Source: Cryobacterium sp. Y29
GTDB taxonomy: Bacteria > Actinomycetota > Actinomycetes > Actinomycetales > Microbacteriaceae
DNA: 64,000 bases
Direction: 5' to 3'
NCBI RefSeq assembly: GCF_002929825.1
Contig: NZ_PJJN01000030.1
Span: 1-64,000, forward strand
The position numbers and the translations under genes are program-made. Positions 34,155 through 43,958 of the stretch are shown piece after piece. Position 1 is the stretch's first letter. The number at the start of each line of letters is the position of its first letter. Under the pieces are notes generated by a model that ran no database searches, was not told the DNA's origin, and saw nothing but the letters and a program-made list of their open reading frames with translations.

Positions 34155-34951
34155 TGCGCGCCGTCAATGTGCTCAGTAGCGGATGCTCCGCCCTCATCAC
34201 CGGAGGCGCCTCCGGCCTCGGCCTGGCCTGCGTTCGCACCCTGCACGAAGCCGGGGCATCCGTGGTGTTGCTGGATCTGCCCGGCGCTCCCGGCGAGGAG
34301 ATCGCCGCCTCCCTTGGCGACCGGGCCCGGTTCGTCGCCGGCGATGTGACGAGCGCCGGCGATGTGCAGACCGCCGTCGACGCCGCGGTGGCCCAGGGGC
34401 CACTGCGCATCGTGGTCAATTGCGCCGGCATCGCGCCCGGCGCTCGCACGGTCGGCCGCGATGGGCCGCTGCCGCTCGAAGACTTTGAACGCGCCATTCG
34501 CATCAACCTCGTGGGTACGTTCAACGTCGTGCGACTGGCCGCCGCGGCGATGCAGCGCACCGAACCCGTCGGTGACCCGGACTGCCAGGGCGGCGCCGAA
34601 CGCGGCGTCATCGTCAACACGGCATCGGTCGCCGCGTTCGACGGGCAGATCGGGCAGGCGGCCTACGCTGCCTCCAAGGGGGGCGTCGCCGCGATGACCC
34701 TTCCGCTGGCCCGCGAGTTCGCGCAAAGCCTGATTCGGGTCATGTCGATTGCGCCCGGAATCTTCGACACTCCCATGCTGCAGGGGCTGCCGCAGCCGGT
34801 GCGGGACTCCCTGGGCGCCCAGGTGCCGCATCCGTCCCGACTCGGGGACCCCGACGAATTTGCATTCCTAGTGCGGCATATCATCGAAAATCCCATGCTC
34901 AACGGAGAAACCATCCGTCTCGACGGGGCGATTCGGATGCAGCCGAAGTAG
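34154..34951 (+). CDS. SDR-family dehydrogenase, probable 3-hydroxyacyl-CoA dehydrogenase
   Basis: About 265 residues. The cofactor motif TGGASGLG, NCAG (VVNCAGIAPG), the catalytic Ser (VNTASVAAF) and YxxxK (AAYAASKGG) are present. The pattern resembles type-2 3-hydroxyacyl-CoA dehydrogenases (HSD17B10-like), including the segment before the active site rich in polar residues and MSIAPGIFDTPML. ATG 34154 overlaps the thiolase stop by one base (TGATG), so the two act as a coupled pair. Confidence 0.88.
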   Translation: MRAVNVLSSGCSALITGGASGLGLACVRTLHEAGASVVLLDLPGAPGEEIAASLGDRARFVAGDVTSAGDVQTAVDAAVAQGPLRIVVNCAGIAPGARTVGRDGPLPLEDFERAIRINLVGTFNVVRLAAAAMQRTEPVGDPDCQGGAERGVIVNTASVAAFDGQIGQAAYAASKGGVAAMTLPLAREFAQSLIRVMSIAPGIFDTPMLQGLPQPVRDSLGAQVPHPSRLGDPDEFAFLVRHIIENPMLNGETIRLDGAIRMQPK

Positions 34952-35110
34952 TCATTGGCTGCCTGGCCGCCCTCGGTCGCCCGCAGCCAGATAGTCGCGA
35001 CCGGGACTACTGAGCGTTGAGAGTCGTAGTATCGACACACTGGGGGGGTACCAATCGGTCTGGTCGAAGCCGCGAGGATATCCGGGTCGAACCGGGGCTC
35101 GCAAACCGTC

Positions 35111-35302
35111 GTGGAACCTACGGTTCGCCAAAAATTGCCGATGGTGGGCTGGAGAATGCTCTACATCGGCCTGCTGGTTTTCGGCGTCCAGCTCGTGCAC
35201 AACGAGTTGGGTGATTCGGCTTATCTGATTGTCGGGATCGTTCCCGTTCTGCCGCTCATCTTCGCCCTGTGGCGCAACGGGCGTCGGCCGTCTGACGCCT
35301 GA
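35111..35302 (+). CDS. Small two-helix membrane protein
   Basis: About 63 residues with two hydrophobic segments (about 17-32 and 38-53) separated by a short polar loop, and a basic C-terminus. I do not recognise it. Its stop codon and the stop of the convergent agmatine deiminase share the hexamer TGATCA, a tight fit that supports a real coding frame. The start is uncertain; GTG 35111 is used. Confidence 0.55.
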   Translation: MEPTVRQKLPMVGWRMLYIGLLVFGVQLVHNELGDSAYLIVGIVPVLPLIFALWRNGRRPSDA

Positions 35303-36337
35303 TCAGGCCGGCAGCGGCGCAGACGGCTGCTGCTGGGTGATGCAATGGATGCCACCGCCGCGCGCGAACAACGTCCGCGCGTCGACCGACACCACTCGCC
35401 GCCCCGGGTAGGCCGCTGCGAGCACATCGCGGGCGGCGGCATCGGCTCGCTCCTCGCCGAAACTGCAGGCAAGGACGCCGCCGTTGATCGCGAGATGGTT
35501 CACATAGTTGTAGTCCACGAACCCGTCATCGTCGCGCAGAACGGCGGGTGCCGGCAGATCGATGATCGTGAAGGGCCGCCCGGCCGCGTCGTGCTCGTCA
35601 GCCAGCAGCGTGCGGAATTCGCGGGTAAGCGCGTAGTCCGGATGCCCCGGATCATTCTGCGCGTGCAGCAGAATCGTTCCTGGCGACGGGATCGTTGCGA
35701 CCATGTCGATGTGCCCGCGGGTGCCGAACCGCGCCTGGTCGCGGGTAAGACCACGCGGCAGCCAAACCACGTGCTCGGCACCGATCGTGCGCCGCAATTC
35801 CGCCTCGACCGAGGCGCGTGTGGCGCCCGGGTTGCGTGCGGGGTCGAGCTGCACGCTCTTCGTCGCCAGCACGGTCCCCGCGCCGTCGGTGTGGATTCCG
35901 CCGCCCTCGTTCACGAGGGGGGACGAGACGACCGTCGCCCCGGCGGCATCCGCTACGAAACGGCCGATCGAGGCATCTTTGTTCCAGCTGGCCCAGTCCT
36001 GGGCGCCCCAGCCGTTGAAGACCCAGTCGATGGCGCCGAGGTGTCCTGCGTCATCGTGCACGAAGCTCGGGCCGATATCGCGCATCCAGCTGTCGTTCAG
36101 GTCGGCTTCGACAACGTCGATGCCGCTACCCAGATAGCGGGCGGCGTCGGCGCGGGTCGTTGGGTCGACGACCATCGTCACCGGCTCAAAGTCAGCCACG
36201 GCATGCGCGACGGCGGCCCAGGCGCTTCGCGCCTCGTGGGCCGATTTTGCGCTGTCGCCGAGGGTGTAGCCGGCCGCCGGAAACGCCATCCAGACCCGGT
36301 CCTGCTGCGCGGTTTCGGCCGGCATCCGCCAGGTCAT
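35303..36337 (-). CDS. aguA: Agmatine deiminase
   Basis: About 344 residues of the agmatine/peptidyl-arginine deiminase family. Motifs include DLNDSWMRDIGPSFV, NEGGGIHTDG, TRGHIDMVATI and the C-terminal catalytic Cys in GGGIHCITQQQP. It converts agmatine to N-carbamoylputrescine. ATG 36337 overlaps the stop of the upstream amidase gene (ATGA), so longer frames upstream are rejected. The two genes make a complete agmatine-to-putrescine route. Confidence 0.93.
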   Translation of the reverse strand: MTWRMPAETAQQDRVWMAFPAAGYTLGDSAKSAHEARSAWAAVAHAVADFEPVTMVVDPTTRADAARYLGSGIDVVEADLNDSWMRDIGPSFVHDDAGHLGAIDWVFNGWGAQDWASWNKDASIGRFVADAAGATVVSSPLVNEGGGIHTDGAGTVLATKSVQLDPARNPGATRASVEAELRRTIGAEHVVWLPRGLTRDQARFGTRGHIDMVATIPSPGTILLHAQNDPGHPDYALTREFRTLLADEHDAAGRPFTIIDLPAPAVLRDDDGFVDYNYVNHLAINGGVLACSFGEERADAAARDVLAAAYPGRRVVSVDARTLFARGGGIHCITQQQPSAPLPA

Positions 36338-37305
36338 ACGACCGGCCCGCCAAACGGATGCGCTGGGTCGACGGCCGCCGTCAGCCGCGCATAACTGTCG
36401 GGGCGGCGGGTGGCCAGAAACGGGAACAGGGAGAGCCACTCCGCGCGCTGTGCCAGGTCGAGATCTGCCACGAGTGCCACGGACTCGCCGCGCGGCGCCT
36501 CGACGAGCACCCGTCCGAACGGGTCGGAGATGAACGACGAACCGTAGAAGGTGAGGTCGCCCTCGGTGCCGTGCCGGTTCGGCACGACCATGAAAAGTCC
36601 GCTCGTGATGCCGTTCGCCACGATGACCTGCTGCCAGATCGGCTGGGTGTCGAAGTTCGGAAAGAGGGGTTCGGATCCGATCGCGGTGGGATAGGCCAGA
36701 ATCTCGGCTCCGCCGAGCCCGTACAGGCGGGAGACCTCGGGAAACCACTCGTCCCAGCAGGTCGGCAGGCCGAGGCGTGCGCCCGCCACGGAGTAGACCG
36801 GGTAGGCGTCCTCGGCGGGCCCCGGCCGAAAGTAGGTGTCTTCGTAGTACCCGGCGGTGACCGGAATGTGGGTTTTACGGGTTCGGCCGAGCAGTTCGCC
36901 GGTCGGCGACACCAGGATGGCCGTGTTGTAGCTGCGCGGATCGTCGGGGGCATCGGTGGAAGACGGCTGTTCACAGAGTGACGCGTGCACGATGACGTTG
37001 TGCAGCCGGGCCTGGTCGGCCGCGAAGGCGAAGGTCGGGCCGTCCCGGAGCGGCTCGGCATCTGCTTTGGGAATTCCGGTGGCACGCACGTTTCCGGGGT
37101 ACTTGCTGAGGGTGAGTTCGGGCAGAAAGACGATGCGGGCACCGGCCTCGGCGGCCAGGCGGATGCCGGTGGCCAGCTCCGTCTGCAGCGTCGCCTCGTC
37201 GGCGTGCCAGCGATGCTGCACGAGGCCGACGCGCAGAGGGAGGCGGTCGGGCGCCTGCACCCGCGTGGGCGAGGATGGGTTCGACGGGGCCGCAATCAGA
37301 CGCAT
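36334..37305 (-). CDS. aguB: Carbon-nitrogen hydrolase, probable N-carbamoylputrescine amidase
   Basis: About 323 residues of the nitrilase superfamily. The catalytic triad is visible: Glu in FLPELTLSKY, Lys in RKTHIP and Cys in PTCWDEWFPE. YYEDTYFRPG is typical of the putrescine-pathway amidase. It hydrolyses N-carbamoylputrescine to putrescine, CO2 and ammonia. ATG 37305 has GGAGA six bases upstream and is chosen over ATG 37347. It precedes and overlaps aguA. Confidence 0.9.
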   Translation of the reverse strand: MRLIAAPSNPSSPTRVQAPDRLPLRVGLVQHRWHADEATLQTELATGIRLAAEAGARIVFLPELTLSKYPGNVRATGIPKADAEPLRDGPTFAFAADQARLHNVIVHASLCEQPSSTDAPDDPRSYNTAILVSPTGELLGRTRKTHIPVTAGYYEDTYFRPGPAEDAYPVYSVAGARLGLPTCWDEWFPEVSRLYGLGGAEILAYPTAIGSEPLFPNFDTQPIWQQVIVANGITSGLFMVVPNRHGTEGDLTFYGSSFISDPFGRVLVEAPRGESVALVADLDLAQRAEWLSLFPFLATRRPDSYARLTAAVDPAHPFGGPVV

Positions 37306-37361
37306 GCTGTTCTCCAGAGATTCTGAGCGATCAACTACCGGCCTCATACTATAGAGTGCCG

Positions 37362-38804
37362 CTACTTTGCCGCGTGTGCCTCGAGGAACGCATACACCTC
37401 GGAGTCGTCAACGCCCGGAAAAGTTCCAGACGGCAACGGCGACAACACGTGCGCGTGCAGCCGGGCGCTCGGCCAGGCCCGCCCAGCCCAGCGGGCGGCG
37501 GCATCCGAATCAGGCCGACGGCAGCACGACTCGTCCGGGCAACGCGATACCGTACGCTGCGTGGTCTCCCGCCCACGAAACCACTTGGCCTGCGCAAACG
37601 GAACGCCGACGCTGATGGAGAACTCACCGGCATCCGTTGACCCGGTCTGCGTCGCCGACCAGTACGTACCGGCCGGGGTGTCGGTGTATTGATAGAACTC
37701 GGTGGTGCGGTTGGTGTGCGTGAAGGCGCTGCGGGCGCTCCACTGCTTGCAGACGTACTGGCCCTCGATCGACCCGGTGACGTCCACCGGAAACGGCAGG
37801 TCGTCGTTCTCGTACCCCTTTTGCAGGGCGCCGTCGCCGTTGACCCGCAGAAAATGCAGCGTCATGTCGAGGTGCGACGTGGCGAGGTTGGTCAACCGCA
37901 ACGCCGCTGCCTCATGGGTCACGCCGAAGGCGTCGCGAAAGTCTTCCACGGCCAACTCCCGCTCCTGCTTGGCATGTGCAAGAAAGGCAACGGACGCCTC
38001 GCGCGGCATCAAACACGCCGCCGCGAAGTAGTTGATCTCGAGTCGCTGCCAGAGGAACTCGGCGTAGCTGACGGGTCGTTCGTGCCCGAGCAGCCGATGG
38101 CCCATCGCCTGCAACGCCATCGAACGCAGGCCGTGCCCGCCGGGAATCGAGGCCGGCGGCAGGTAGATGCGACCATTGGCGAGGTCGGTGACCGACCGGG
38201 TGGAGCCCGGCAGGTCATTCACATAGATCAGGCTGAAGCCGAGCTGATCGGCCATGACGCTGACCTCGCGGTGGGTGAGGGCACCCGAGATATGCCCGCT
38301 GGCGCGCACCCGCTCCTCCACGAGTTTTTCGATCTCGGGCATGTAATTGCCCTGCTCGCGCATCCGTTCGCGCAATTCGGTATTGGCACGCCGCGCTTCC
38401 TCCGGTGTCGCGATCGCTTCGCTGGCCCGGCGCGACAGCTCGCGGTGCAGGCCGAGAAGCGACTCGATAGCCGGTAACGGCATCCCCTTCGTGACTTTGA
38501 CCATTGGCAGTCCCAGCGCCTTGTAGAGCGGATTTTTCTGGGCCCGATCCAGTTCGATCTCCAGCGCCGCACGGTTATTGGGCGCTTCCCGGCGCAGCAG
38601 CTCGGCCAGGTCGACCGACAACGCGGTCGCGAGGTCCTGCAGGGTCGACAGTTTCGGTTCGCGGCGGCCATTCTCGATCAGGGACAGCTGGCTGCCAGCG
38701 AGGCGCACCCGCTCACCGAGTTGGTCGAGGGTCAGACCGCGCTCGCCGCGAAAATGGCGGATGCGATGGCCGAGGGTGATCAGATCGGAAGCTTGAGGCG
38801 ACAT
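37362..38804 (-). CDS. ramB: RamB-family regulator of acetate metabolism
   Basis: 480 residues. The N-terminal XRE-type helix-turn-helix (about 12-66, RIRHFRGERGLTLDQLGERV) is followed by an IrrE/ImmA-like domain with the short-chain fatty-acyl regulator signature. A Cys-rich C-terminal segment (SRCPDESCCRRP) is present. In Corynebacterium RamB binds the box AAACTTTGCAAA and controls acetate and glyoxylate genes. It is divergent from pck here, and the spacer contains AACTTTGCA and a related AACTTGCAA, so direct control of pck and of itself is likely. Confidence 0.9.
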   Translation of the reverse strand: MSPQASDLITLGHRIRHFRGERGLTLDQLGERVRLAGSQLSLIENGRREPKLSTLQDLATALSVDLAELLRREAPNNRAALEIELDRAQKNPLYKALGLPMVKVTKGMPLPAIESLLGLHRELSRRASEAIATPEEARRANTELRERMREQGNYMPEIEKLVEERVRASGHISGALTHREVSVMADQLGFSLIYVNDLPGSTRSVTDLANGRIYLPPASIPGGHGLRSMALQAMGHRLLGHERPVSYAEFLWQRLEINYFAAACLMPREASVAFLAHAKQERELAVEDFRDAFGVTHEAAALRLTNLATSHLDMTLHFLRVNGDGALQKGYENDDLPFPVDVTGSIEGQYVCKQWSARSAFTHTNRTTEFYQYTDTPAGTYWSATQTGSTDAGEFSISVGVPFAQAKWFRGRETTQRTVSRCPDESCCRRPDSDAAARWAGRAWPSARLHAHVLSPLPSGTFPGVDDSEVYAFLEAHAAK

Positions 38805-38820
38805 TCCTTAACGATATCTA

Positions 38821-38836
38821 AAGAATGATGATTCTT
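38821..38836. promoter_or_regulatory. Inverted repeat near the ramB start
   Basis: AAGAAT-GATG-ATTCTT is a perfect short palindrome 17 bp upstream of the ramB start, in a place where it could act as an operator. No regulator can be named. Confidence 0.4.
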
Positions 38837-38847
38837 AACTTGCAATA
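38835..38847 (+). promoter_or_regulatory. RamB-like box 1
   Basis: TTAACTTGCAATA is one T shorter in its centre than the RamB consensus AAACTTTGCAAA. It is close to the ramB start, fitting autoregulation. Confidence 0.4.
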
Positions 38848-38945
38848 TCGCGGTTTCTCATCTGGAAAGGGTCCATTCTAAAGTTATAGCCAAAAAATTC
38901 TGGCCGTACGCAACGTCAGGCACGCAACGCAGCCCGGCGTTCCAC

Positions 38946-38954
38946 AACTTTGCA
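38946..38954 (+). promoter_or_regulatory. RamB-like box 2 upstream of pck
   Basis: AACTTTGCA matches the core of the RamB consensus exactly and lies 30 bp upstream of the pck start codon. Confidence 0.55.
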
Positions 38955-38984
38955 CCTACCCGAGCAGTACAGAAAGGCCAGACG

Positions 38985-40835
38985 ATGACCCTCACCAACT
39001 CTTCCCGCCAGAGCACCGGGGACGCCGACCCGAGTCGCACGGGTAGCACCGACCCCAACCTGCAGGCCTGGGTCGACGAGATTGCGCGCCTGACCGAACC
39101 CGACGCGATCGTCTGGTGCGACGGCTCCAAGCGCGAGGCCAATGACCTGTCCAAACTGCTCGTCGCCTCCGGCCAGCTCATCCGGCTGAACCCGGAATGG
39201 CGCCCCAACAGCTTTCTTGCTCGCACCAATCCGAAGGACGTCGCCCGCGTCGAGAACCGCACCTTCATCTGCTCCAACGATGAAGCGGATGCTGGCCCCA
39301 CCAACAACTGGGCCGAACCGTCCGCCATGCGCGCCGAACTGCGCGGAGTCTTCGCCGGCTGCATGCGCGGTCGCACCATGTACATTGTGCCGTTCTCGAT
39401 GGGCCCGCTTGGCGGTCCTATTTCGCAGCTCGGCGTCGAGATCACCGACTCTCCCTACGTCGTCCTCAACATGGGCATCATGACGCGCATGGGTGAGACC
39501 GTGCTGACCATGATCGAAGCCGGCGAACCGTGGGTGCACACCGTGCACAGCGTCGGCTACCCGCTCGTCGACCAGTCGGGCATCACTCGCCCCGAGGTGG
39601 AGTGGCCCTGCAACGACGACAAGTACATCGTGCAGTTTCCCGACACCCGCGAGGTCTGGTCTTACGGTTCCGGCTACGGTGGAAACGCTTTGCTGTCGAA
39701 GAAGTCCTTCGCTCTGCGCATCGCATCGGTCATGGGCCGTGACGAGGGCTGGCTCGCCGAGCACATGCTGCTCATCAAGCTGATCTCACCCGAGGGTGGC
39801 GTGTTCCACATGGCGGCCGCTTTCCCGTCGGCCTGCGGCAAGACGAACCTGTCGATGCTGCGTCCGACCATCCCCGGTTGGACGGTCGAGACCATCGGCG
39901 ACGACATCGCCTGGCTGCGCCAGGGCGAAGATGGTCGCTTGTGGGCGATCAATCCAGAGGCCGGTTTCTTCGGTGTCGCCCCCGGCACCGGTGAAACCAC
40001 CAATCCGACCGCCGTCTCCACCATGTGGGGCAACACCATCTTCACCAACGTCGCACTGCGCGACGATGGCGACGTCTGGTGGGAAGGCCTCACCGATAAA
40101 GCTCCCGACCACCTGATCGACTGGCAGGGCAAGGACTGGACCCCCGACTCCGGCCGCACCGCCGCCCACCCGAACTCGCGCTTCACCGTTGCGGCCGCCC
40201 AGTGCCCATCGATCGCTGACGACTGGGAAGCCGCCGGTGGTGTACCGATCGACGCCATCGTGTTCGGCGGCCGCCGGGCGACCAACGTTCCGCTGGTCGC
40301 GCAGGCTCGCAGCTGGAAACACGGCGTCTTCATGGGAGCCACCATTTCGTCCGAGAAGACCGCAGCTGCTGACGGCATCGTTGGCGAGCTGCGCCGCGAC
40401 CCGTTCGCGATGCTCCCGTTCTGTGGCTACAACATGGCCGACTACTGGGGCCACTGGCTCAAGGTCGGCAAGGAACTCGGCACTAACGCCCCGGCGATCT
40501 TTCAGGTCAACTGGTTCCGCAAGGGCCCGGACGGCGCTTTCATCTGGCCCGGTTTCGGCGAGAACTCGCGGGTTCTCGAATGGATGATTCGCCGCATCCA
40601 GGGCACCGCCGACGCCGTTGATACCCCGATCGGTCTGCTTCCGGCCGAGGACGGCCTGAATCTCGACGGTCTCGACCTGTCGAAGGAAGCCGTCGACCAG
40701 TTGTTCGCGATCGACCAGAACAGCTGGCTCGCCGAGTGTGACCTCACCGAGGAATACTTCGATAAGTTCGGTGACAAGGTCCCGCCGGCGCTCCGGGCCG
40801 AGCTCGCGAGCGTGCGGTACCACCTGAAGGACTAG
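38985..40835 (+). CDS. pckG: Phosphoenolpyruvate carboxykinase (GTP)
   Basis: 616 residues, the normal length for GTP-dependent PEPCK. The kinase-1a loop [13 protein letters not shown], the kinase-2 motif TIGDDIAWL, the [14 protein letters not shown] block and [13 protein letters not shown] are all intact. It converts oxaloacetate and GTP to PEP, GDP and CO2 and is the gateway to gluconeogenesis from acetate or amino acids. It is divergent from ramB. AAAGG lies eight bases before ATG 38985. Confidence 0.97.
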   Translation: MTLTNSSRQSTGDADPSRTGSTDPNLQAWVDEIARLTEPDAIVWCDGSKREANDLSKLLVASGQLIRLNPEWRPNSFLARTNPKDVARVENRTFICSNDEADAGPTNNWAEPSAMRAELRGVFAGCMRGRTMYIVPFSMGPLGGPISQLGVEITDSPYVVLNMGIMTRMGETVLTMIEAGEPWVHTVHSVGYPLVDQSGITRPEVEWPCNDDKYIVQFPDTREVWSYGSGYGGNALLSKKSFALRIASVMGRDEGWLAEHMLLIKLISPEGGVFHMAAAFPSACGKTNLSMLRPTIPGWTVETIGDDIAWLRQGEDGRLWAINPEAGFFGVAPGTGETTNPTAVSTMWGNTIFTNVALRDDGDVWWEGLTDKAPDHLIDWQGKDWTPDSGRTAAHPNSRFTVAAAQCPSIADDWEAAGGVPIDAIVFGGRRATNVPLVAQARSWKHGVFMGATISSEKTAAADGIVGELRRDPFAMLPFCGYNMADYWGHWLKVGKELGTNAPAIFQVNWFRKGPDGAFIWPGFGENSRVLEWMIRRIQGTADAVDTPIGLLPAEDGLNLDGLDLSKEAVDQLFAIDQNSWLAECDLTEEYFDKFGDKVPPALRAELASVRYHLKD

Positions 40836-40848
40836 TTTCTGCAGCAGC

Positions 40849-40881
40849 AATGGCCCTGTCGCCTCACGCGGCGGGGCCATT
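40849..40881 (+). terminator. Hairpin terminator after pckG
   Basis: AATGGCCC and GGGCCATT pair around a GC-rich inner hairpin. It lies 14 bp after the pckG stop, between convergent genes, and is followed by GCTTTC rather than a long T-run. Confidence 0.7.
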
Positions 40882-40960
40882 CGCGTGCTTTCAGTCCGAC
40901 TCCGGTGGCTGAGACGAGCCGATGTCGGTTTGAGGCACCCGGCCGGCGAGGAGGGGCTGG

Positions 40961-42934
40961 CTAGACCAGAAGCTGGTGCTTGGCGAGATCCCGGTACAGG
41001 GGTGTTGAGACGACGAGTTCGGAGTGGGTGCCGACGCCGACGACCTGGCCATGGTCGAGCACCACGATCTGGTCGCTGTCGACGACGGTCGACAAACGGT
41101 GCGCGATGACGATGAGCGTGCGGTCGGCCGCAACGGCATCGATGGCTTCGCGCATCATCTGCTCATTTTTGCCGTCGAGGCTCGACGTCGACTCGTCGAG
41201 CAGCAGAATCGGTGGCGCCGCCAGCAATGCCCGCGCAATCGCGAGTCGCTGGCGTTCGCCACCGGAGAGCTTGACTCCCGATTCCCCGACCGCAGCGCCG
41301 AGCCCTGCAGGATCGCGCTCGAGCACCTCGCCGAGATTGACGGCATGAAGCACGGCGATGCACTCGTCATCGGTGGCGTCGGGAGTCGCCAAAGTGAGGT
41401 TGTCCCGCAGCGATCCGGCCAGTACCGGGGCGTCCTGTTCTACATAGCCGATCTGGGCGCGCAGCGCGGTGCGGTCCAGTGAGCGGATGTCCAGCCCGCC
41501 GAGTCGCACGGTGCCATCCGTGACGTCGTAGAACCGCTCGATCAGGGCGAGAATCGTGCTCTTGCCGGCGCCGCTGGGCCCGACGAGCGCCGTGCGCAGG
41601 CCGCGCGGTGCGTTGAACGAGACTCCCTTGAGCACGGGACGGGGTTTTGTGGAGGCGGAAGTATCGGTCGGGGACGCCGGGACTGCATCATCGGGGGCAG
41701 CGGCAGGGCCACCCAGACCGGCGGCATCCGTGGCCTCGGTGCTGCCCGGGTTGGACTCGACCGGGGCGACCGAGTAGCCGAAGTGCACATTCTCGAAGCT
41801 GATTGCAGCGGCATCGGGACGAACCTTTTCGTTCGCGGCACCAACGGTCATGGCGAGCGGGGCGATGTCGCGATCGAACTGGTCCTCAGCGGGCAGATCG
41901 ATGATTTCCTGGATGCGGCCCAGAGCGCCGAGCGCGGAATTGACCGAGGTGATCGCGCCGAAGAACTGCCCGAGCGGCATGATCATCATGAAAAGAAAGA
42001 GAATGAACGCGACCAGATCAGCAATGGTGATGGCGTCGCTCGCGACGCGAAAACCGCCGACGCCGAGCACGACGAGGAACGACACCTGCAGGGCAATCCC
42101 GGCGATCGGTACGACGAGGGCGCTGATCTTGGCGACTTTGATACCCATCCGCCAGGCACCGCGGGCGTCCTCGTCGATCACGGCGACTTCACGTTCGGTG
42201 GCATTGGCGGCACGAACGGTGCGGATGGCGCTGATCGCCCGTTCGACGCTGGCCGCAAGGTCGCCGACCTTGACCTGGGCTGCCGTGCTCGCAGTGCGGA
42301 TGCGACGCGACAGCAGGATGACGGTGACCACCGACACCGCGATGACGAGCACGGTCAGTCCGAGCAGCACCGGGTCGATGATGAGCATGGCCACGAGAGC
42401 GCCGATGAAAGTGAGTGATCCGCCGATAGCTTCGACCAGGCCCTGGGTGAGCACCGCGCGCAGCAGGGTGGTGTCGCTGCCGACGCGGGAGACGAGGTCT
42501 CCGGTGCGACGCGCGTCGAACTCGCTGATCGGCAGGCGCAGCAGACGCCCGACCAGTTTGCGGCGGCTCGAGAGCACAACCCCCTCACCGGTGCGCTGCA
42601 ACAGGTAGTGCTGGTAGCCGCTGATCAGGCCCGAAATGACTACGAGGGCGATCAGTACGCCGACGAGGGATCCGAGCGGATCGTTAGCCTGCACGATCGT
42701 GATGACCTGGCTGACGAGCAGAGGCTGGGCCAGGCTTGCGGCAGCGCCGAGCACGCTCAGTACGATGACGACGCTGAGCACCTTTTTGTGCTCGAACAGG
42801 TAGGGCAGCAACTGGCTGAACGTCGCCCTCGGCCCGGTGGGGGCGGGACGGCCGCGACGGCCGCGCGACGGCTTGGCTGCGTTTGGTAAAGGGGGGTCAG
42901 CGGAGGTTTCGGGCGCACGGCTAGCGGTAGTCAC
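40961..42934 (-). CDS. ABC exporter, fused permease and ATPase
   Basis: 657 residues. After a polar 40-residue N-terminus come six transmembrane helices (about 50-330), then an ATPase domain with Walker A GPSGAGKST, signature LSGGERQRL and Walker B ILLLDESTSSLDG. The linker between Q-rich segments (about residues 390-430) is unusually Pro/Ala/Thr-rich. It would act as a homodimer or heterodimer exporting a lipid or drug; the substrate is unknown. It starts at GTG and is divergent from the next ABC operon by 67 bp. Confidence 0.9.
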   Translation of the reverse strand: MTTASRAPETSADPPLPNAAKPSRGRRGRPAPTGPRATFSQLLPYLFEHKKVLSVVIVLSVLGAAASLAQPLLVSQVITIVQANDPLGSLVGVLIALVVISGLISGYQHYLLQRTGEGVVLSSRRKLVGRLLRLPISEFDARRTGDLVSRVGSDTTLLRAVLTQGLVEAIGGSLTFIGALVAMLIIDPVLLGLTVLVIAVSVVTVILLSRRIRTASTAAQVKVGDLAASVERAISAIRTVRAANATEREVAVIDEDARGAWRMGIKVAKISALVVPIAGIALQVSFLVVLGVGGFRVASDAITIADLVAFILFLFMMIMPLGQFFGAITSVNSALGALGRIQEIIDLPAEDQFDRDIAPLAMTVGAANEKVRPDAAAISFENVHFGYSVAPVESNPGSTEATDAAGLGGPAAAPDDAVPASPTDTSASTKPRPVLKGVSFNAPRGLRTALVGPSGAGKSTILALIERFYDVTDGTVRLGGLDIRSLDRTALRAQIGYVEQDAPVLAGSLRDNLTLATPDATDDECIAVLHAVNLGEVLERDPAGLGAAVGESGVKLSGGERQRLAIARALLAAPPILLLDESTSSLDGKNEQMMREAIDAVAADRTLIVIAHRLSTVVDSDQIVVLDHGQVVGVGTHSELVVSTPLYRDLAKHQLLV

Positions 42935-43001
42935 TCGTAAATCTTAACCGTCCCAGATGCGAACCATCCCCACTGGAGTGGGGGCGGTCTAGGTTAGAAC
43001 T

Positions 43002-43958
43002 GTGCCAGCGCCTGTCATTGCTACCCAGAATCTCGTCAAGAGTTATCCGGTCAAAAACTCCAAGGATTTCGTCGCCGTCGACGGCATCAGTTTTGAGGTC
43101 GCGCCGGGGGAGTCCTTCGGGCTGCTCGGCCCCAATGGCGCGGGCAAGTCCACGACGATGCGCATGATCGGTGCGGTCTCCACCCGCACGAGCGGTGACC
43201 TTGACGTGCTCGGCCTCGACCCGAACCGGTATGGTCCCGAGATTCGCTCGCAGCTCGGCGTCGTGCCGCAGGAGAACAACCTCGACCTGGAACTGAAGGT
43301 GCGCGAGAACCTGCTGGTCTACGGCCGCTACTTCGGGCTGCCACGCGCCCGTGTCGCCCGCCGCGCCGATGAACTGCTCGAATTCGCCCAGCTCGCCGAC
43401 AAGGCCGGTGCCAAGGTCGATGATCTCTCTGGCGGCATGAAACGCCGCCTCACCATCGCCAGGGCCCTCATCAACGACCCGCGCATCCTGCTGCTCGACG
43501 AACCGACGACCGGCCTCGACCCGCAGGCGCGTCACATTCTGTGGGACCGTCTATTTCGCCTCAAGGAGCAGGGCACGACGCTGCTTCTCACCACCCATTA
43601 CATGGACGAGGCTGAACAACTCTGCGACCGCCTCGTCGTGGTCGATAAGGGTCGCATCATGGCCGAGGGTTCCCCGGCTGATCTCATTCGACGCTATTCC
43701 TCCCGTGAAGTACTCGAAGTGCGCTTCGGTTCCACCCAGAATGCTGAGGTCGCCGACCGCATCCAAAGCTTTGGCGGCAGTGGTTTCGGCGAGCGTGTCG
43801 ATGTGCTGCCCGACCGCATTCTGGTCTACAGCGAGAGCGGCGAAAACGAATTAGAGCGGATGACCGCTGCCGGCCTCCACCCGATCACCAGCCTTGTGCG
43901 TCGCTCCAGCCTGGAAGACGTGTTCCTGCGGCTCACCGGCCGAAACCTGATCGAGTGA
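43002..43958 (+). CDS. ABC-2 type exporter, ATP-binding subunit
   Basis: 318 residues. Walker A GPNGAGKST, signature LSGGMKRRL, Walker B ILLLDEPTTGLDP and the H-loop LLTTHYMDEAE are all present. The C-terminal part resembles DrrA-like antibiotic/drug exporters and Nod factor exporters. It starts at GTG and overlaps the first permease by 4 nt. Together with the two following permeases it forms a complete three-gene exporter. Confidence 0.93.
   Translation: MPAPVIATQNLVKSYPVKNSKDFVAVDGISFEVAPGESFGLLGPNGAGKSTTMRMIGAVSTRTSGDLDVLGLDPNRYGPEIRSQLGVVPQENNLDLELKVRENLLVYGRYFGLPRARVARRADELLEFAQLADKAGAKVDDLSGGMKRRLTIARALINDPRILLLDEPTTGLDPQARHILWDRLFRLKEQGTTLLLTTHYMDEAEQLCDRLVVVDKGRIMAEGSPADLIRRYSSREVLEVRFGSTQNAEVADRIQSFGGSGFGERVDVLPDRILVYSESGENELERMTAAGLHPITSLVRRSSLEDVFLRLTGRNLIE

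Noticed and set aside
36338..36748. N-terminal extension of agmatine deiminase
   Set aside because: The extra residues overlap the amidase gene out of frame; the ATGA overlap at 36337 gives the family start.
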